This document shows positions 61,701-64,000 of a stretch of 64,000 nucleotides of DNA, piece after piece (position 1 is the first letter of the stretch; the number at the start of each line of letters is the position of its first letter). The translations under genes and the position numbers were made by a program. Below the pieces are notes generated by a model. It was given only the letters and a program-made list of their open reading frames with translations. It made no database searches and had not been told where the DNA came from. Origin of the DNA: Clostridium vitabionis (GTDB lineage Bacteria; Bacillota; Clostridia; Lachnospirales; Lachnospiraceae); NCBI RefSeq assembly GCF_015351765.1, contig NZ_JADKQA010000001.1, forward strand, positions 814,394-878,393. The letters run 5' to 3'.

Positions 61701-61772
61701 GAGGACTTTGCGGGATCTGCACAGGAATCACGGCTTGCGTTTTTTCCGTTGAACAGGGCGCAAAATGGCGGA

Positions 61773-61802
61773 CAGCCCCGCGGACCTGAGTCCGCGGGGC
61801 TG
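61773..61802 (-). terminator. Hairpin after the pyruvate:ferredoxin oxidoreductase gene
   Basis: A perfect 13-bp stem (CAGCCCCGCGGAC / GTCCGCGGGGCTG) lies 34 bases after the stop at 61836. The minus-strand flank has only TTTT after several bases, so termination strength is uncertain. Confidence 0.65.
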
Positions 61803-61835
61803 CCTGCTTCTTAACGTATGGATTTATTTCATGGC

Positions 61836-64000
61836 TTACTGCTTGTTGTACATCTCAACCAGCTTAAGCAGGTGAGCGTAACGATCACGGGCATCCTGCT
61901 CGTTCTGCGCGTCAAGCTTAGCCGCTCTCTCTTTGTTCTTCAGAGCAAGGGATGCGTAACGAACTTCGCCCTTCAGGAACTCCTGATAATCACCGGTCGG
62001 CTCCTTGGAGTCCAGAGTGAACTTCTTGTCGCCGCCAGCCGGGTTGTAACGGAAGTTGTTCCAGTAACCGCAGGCCTCAGCAAGCTTCTCCTCGGTCTGA
62101 GCCTTCGCCATGCCCTTCTTGATTCCGTGGTTGATGCACGGTGCATAAGCCAGGATCAGGGACGGCCCCGGATAAGCCTCAGCCTCGGCGATTGCCTTGA
62201 CTGCCTGAGCGTAATTTGCGCCCATATCGATCTGCGCGACATAGACATAGCCATAGCTCATGGCAATGCCCGCGAGATCCTTCTTCTTGGTCTCCTTGCC
62301 GCCGGCAGCAAACTGGGCAACAGCGCCGACCGGGGTGGACTTGGAGGACTGGCCGCCGGTATTGGAATATACCTCGGTATCAAATACCATGATATTGATA
62401 TCCTTGCCGGAAGCAAGAACGTGGTCTACGCCGCCGAAGCCGATATCATAAGCCCAGCCGTCGCCGCCGAATGCCCACTGAGACTTCTTGGAAAGGAATT
62501 CCTTATCCTGAAGGATCTCCTTGGCCAGCGGATCATCGATCTTCTCCAGAGCATCAACCAGAGCCTCGGTTGCAACGCCGTTGGTAGCGCCAACCGTGAA
62601 GGTGTCCTCCCACTCCTGGACAGCAGCCTTATACTCAGCGGTTGCCTTGTCAGAAGCAGCGAGCTCGTCAACCTTCTTTCTCAGATTGTCACGAAGGGCA
62701 TTCTGCGCGAGCAGCATACCGAAACCGAACTCAGCGGCATCCTCGAACAGGGAGTTGTCCCAAACCGGGCCCTTGCCGTCAAGGTTGACGGTGTACGGGG
62801 TGGACGGTGAGGAGTTGCCCCAGATGGAGGAGCATCCGGTTGCATTTGCCACATACATCCTGTCGCCGAAGAGCTGCGTGATCAGCTTTGCGTACGGCGT
62901 CTCGCCGCAGCCTGCGCATGCGCCGGAGAACTCGAGGAGCGGCTTCTTGAACTGGCTGCCCTTTACGGAGTCGATCTTGAACTTCTCGATGACATCCTTC
63001 TTCTCCGGATACTTCTGGCTCTGGTCGAAGGCAGCCTGCTGATACTTGCCATCATCGAGCGGAACCATGGTGAGCGCCTTCTCACCCTTCTTGCCCGGGC
63101 AAACATTCGCGCAGGATCCGCAGCCGGTGCAGTCCATAGCGGAGACAACGATCGTGAACTTATACTTATCCTGCATGCCGGTAAGCGGCAGGGTCTTCGT
63201 GCCTTCCGGCATCTGGGCAGCTTCCTCATCGGTCAGGGCGATCGGACGGATAGCCGCGTGCGGGCAAACCAGGGAGCAGAACTCGCACTGGATGCAGTTG
63301 TCCGGATTCCAGGTCGGAACATTTACCGCGATGCCGCGCTTCTCGTAAGCCGCTGTACCGGACGGTGTCGTACCGTCAACATACGGCATGAAGGTGGAAA
63401 CCGGAAGCCCGTAACCCTCCTGGGCATTGACCGCGCCCTGGACGTTATTGACGAAAGCATCGGCATCTGCTCTTCCGCCCTCGGCGTGAACAGAGTCAAG
63501 GCCCTCATCCTGACACTGGCCCCAGCTCTCCGGAACCTTTACCTCAACGACGTTCTGCGCACCGGCATCGATGGCAGCCCAGTTCTTCTTAACCACATCC
63601 TCGCCCTTGCGGCCGTAGGTCTTCTGGGCAGCGTCCTTCATCAGCTGGATAGCATCCTCTTCCGGAATGATCTTGGTCAGCTTGAAGAACGCGGACTGAA
63701 GGATGGTGTTGACACGGGTCGGGCCCATGCCGGTCATGATGCCGAGCTTAACCGCATCGATCGTGTAGAACTTGATCTTGTGGTCATAGATGAACTTCTT
63801 TACCTGGCCAGGAAGCCTCTTTTCCAGCTCCTCGCCCTCCCACGGACAGTTCAGCAGGAAGGTGCCGCCGTCAACAAGCTCCTGCACCATGTTGAACTTG
63901 GTGACATATTCCGGCTTGTGGCAGGCAACGAAGTTTGCCTTGTGGATCAGGTAGGTCGACTTGATCGGCTTCTTGCCGAAGCGCAGGTGGGACATGGTTG
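61836..64000 (-). CDS. nifJ: Pyruvate:ferredoxin (flavodoxin) oxidoreductase, C-terminal part
   Basis: At least 721 residues of a gene that continues beyond the window. From the N-terminal side of the fragment it has the gamma-type domain, then two 4Fe-4S clusters (CIQCEFCSLVCPH and CTGCGSCANVCPG). The thiamine-diphosphate domain follows, with GACAGCGETPYAKL, the TPP motif GDGWAYDIGFGGVDH and VFDTEVYSNTGGQ. The single-chain form oxidises pyruvate to acetyl-CoA and CO2 and reduces ferredoxin, the central step of clostridial fermentation. The protein ends normally in HLLKLVEMYNKQ. Confidence 0.97.
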   Translation of the reverse strand, partial: TMSHLRFGKKPIKSTYLIHKANFVACHKPEYVTKFNMVQELVDGGTFLLNCPWEGEELEKRLPGQVKKFIYDHKIKFYTIDAVKLGIMTGMGPTRVNTILQSAFFKLTKIIPEEDAIQLMKDAAQKTYGRKGEDVVKKNWAAIDAGAQNVVEVKVPESWGQCQDEGLDSVHAEGGRADADAFVNNVQGAVNAQEGYGLPVSTFMPYVDGTTPSGTAAYEKRGIAVNVPTWNPDNCIQCEFCSLVCPHAAIRPIALTDEEAAQMPEGTKTLPLTGMQDKYKFTIVVSAMDCTGCGSCANVCPGKKGEKALTMVPLDDGKYQQAAFDQSQKYPEKKDVIEKFKIDSVKGSQFKKPLLEFSGACAGCGETPYAKLITQLFGDRMYVANATGCSSIWGNSSPSTPYTVNLDGKGPVWDNSLFEDAAEFGFGMLLAQNALRDNLRKKVDELAASDKATAEYKAAVQEWEDTFTVGATNGVATEALVDALEKIDDPLAKEILQDKEFLSKKSQWAFGGDGWAYDIGFGGVDHVLASGKDINIMVFDTEVYSNTGGQSSKSTPVGAVAQFAAGGKETKKKDLAGIAMSYGYVYVAQIDMGANYAQAVKAIAEAEAYPGPSLILAYAPCINHGIKKGMAKAQTEEKLAEACGYWNNFRYNPAGGDKKFTLDSKEPTGDYQEFLKGEVRYASLALKNKERAAKLDAQNEQDARDRYAHLLKLVEMYNKQ

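Overview
The window is about 64 kb of a bacterial chromosome with moderately high GC. It is densely coded, with strong GGAGG-type ribosome binding sites and several TTG or GTG starts. Gene content points to an anaerobic member of the Clostridia, most likely Lachnospirales. The main signs are CodY, a LexA gene divergent from a YneA-like gene, SepF, a pyruvate:ferredoxin oxidoreductase, a V/A-type ATPase operon, an N-terminally extended L27 with its Prp protease, and RecU. No rRNA, tRNA, CRISPR array, transposase or prophage was recognised. Exact genus cannot be fixed from the sequence alone.

Layout. 1-10.0 kb (+ strand): cell-envelope genes (end of a class B PBP, rodA, methylglyoxal synthase, a DacA-like carboxypeptidase), a small P-loop protein, an HlyD-like membrane protein, then sepF-ylmH-lspA-rluD, a cytidylate-kinase-like protein, a GNAT acetyltransferase and an unknown protein. 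10.2-18.7 kb (- strand): a complete Dpp/Opp-type peptide ABC transporter (binding protein, two permeases, two ATPases), followed by a metal-dependent amidohydrolase and an exported lysozyme-like protein, and a separate Cof-type HAD phosphatase. The 3' ends of two genes in this operon are expanded into tandem repeats that contain Shine-Dalgarno-like sequence. 18.9-25.8 kb: a tyrosine recombinase, a DUF4125-DUF4037-TPR cluster of unknown function, the yneA-like/lexA divergent SOS pair with three LexA boxes, and purF.

26-34.5 kb (- strand): a nine-gene V/A-type ATPase operon (G/H-C-I-K-F-E-A-B-D). 34.7-40.4 kb: rplU-prp-rpmA with an L21 leader, then obg-yhbY-nadD-yqeK-rsfS. 39.2-46.9 kb: rng, the DUF2344 protein and its B12-binding radical SAM partner, recU, a second RluA-type synthase, a membrane protein of unknown function, an SDR and a HAD enzyme. 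47-51 kb: rsmD-coaD-coiled-coil protein and rbgA-rnhB-yraN. 51-55.4 kb: the ylxM-ffh-rpsP-khpA-rimM-trmD-rplS translation and secretion cluster. 55.7-61.5 kb: codY, topA, dprA and comM. The window ends inside the pyruvate:ferredoxin oxidoreductase gene.

The part least explained by known biology is (a) the DUF4125/DUF4037/TPR cluster beside a recombinase and SOS genes, (b) a dispersed palindromic element present three times (386, 39120, 55461), (c) a second short dispersed repeat (17781, 50938), and (d) recurrent tandem duplication of gene 3' ends. One of these duplications appears to have destroyed an ancestral ATGA stop/start overlap.
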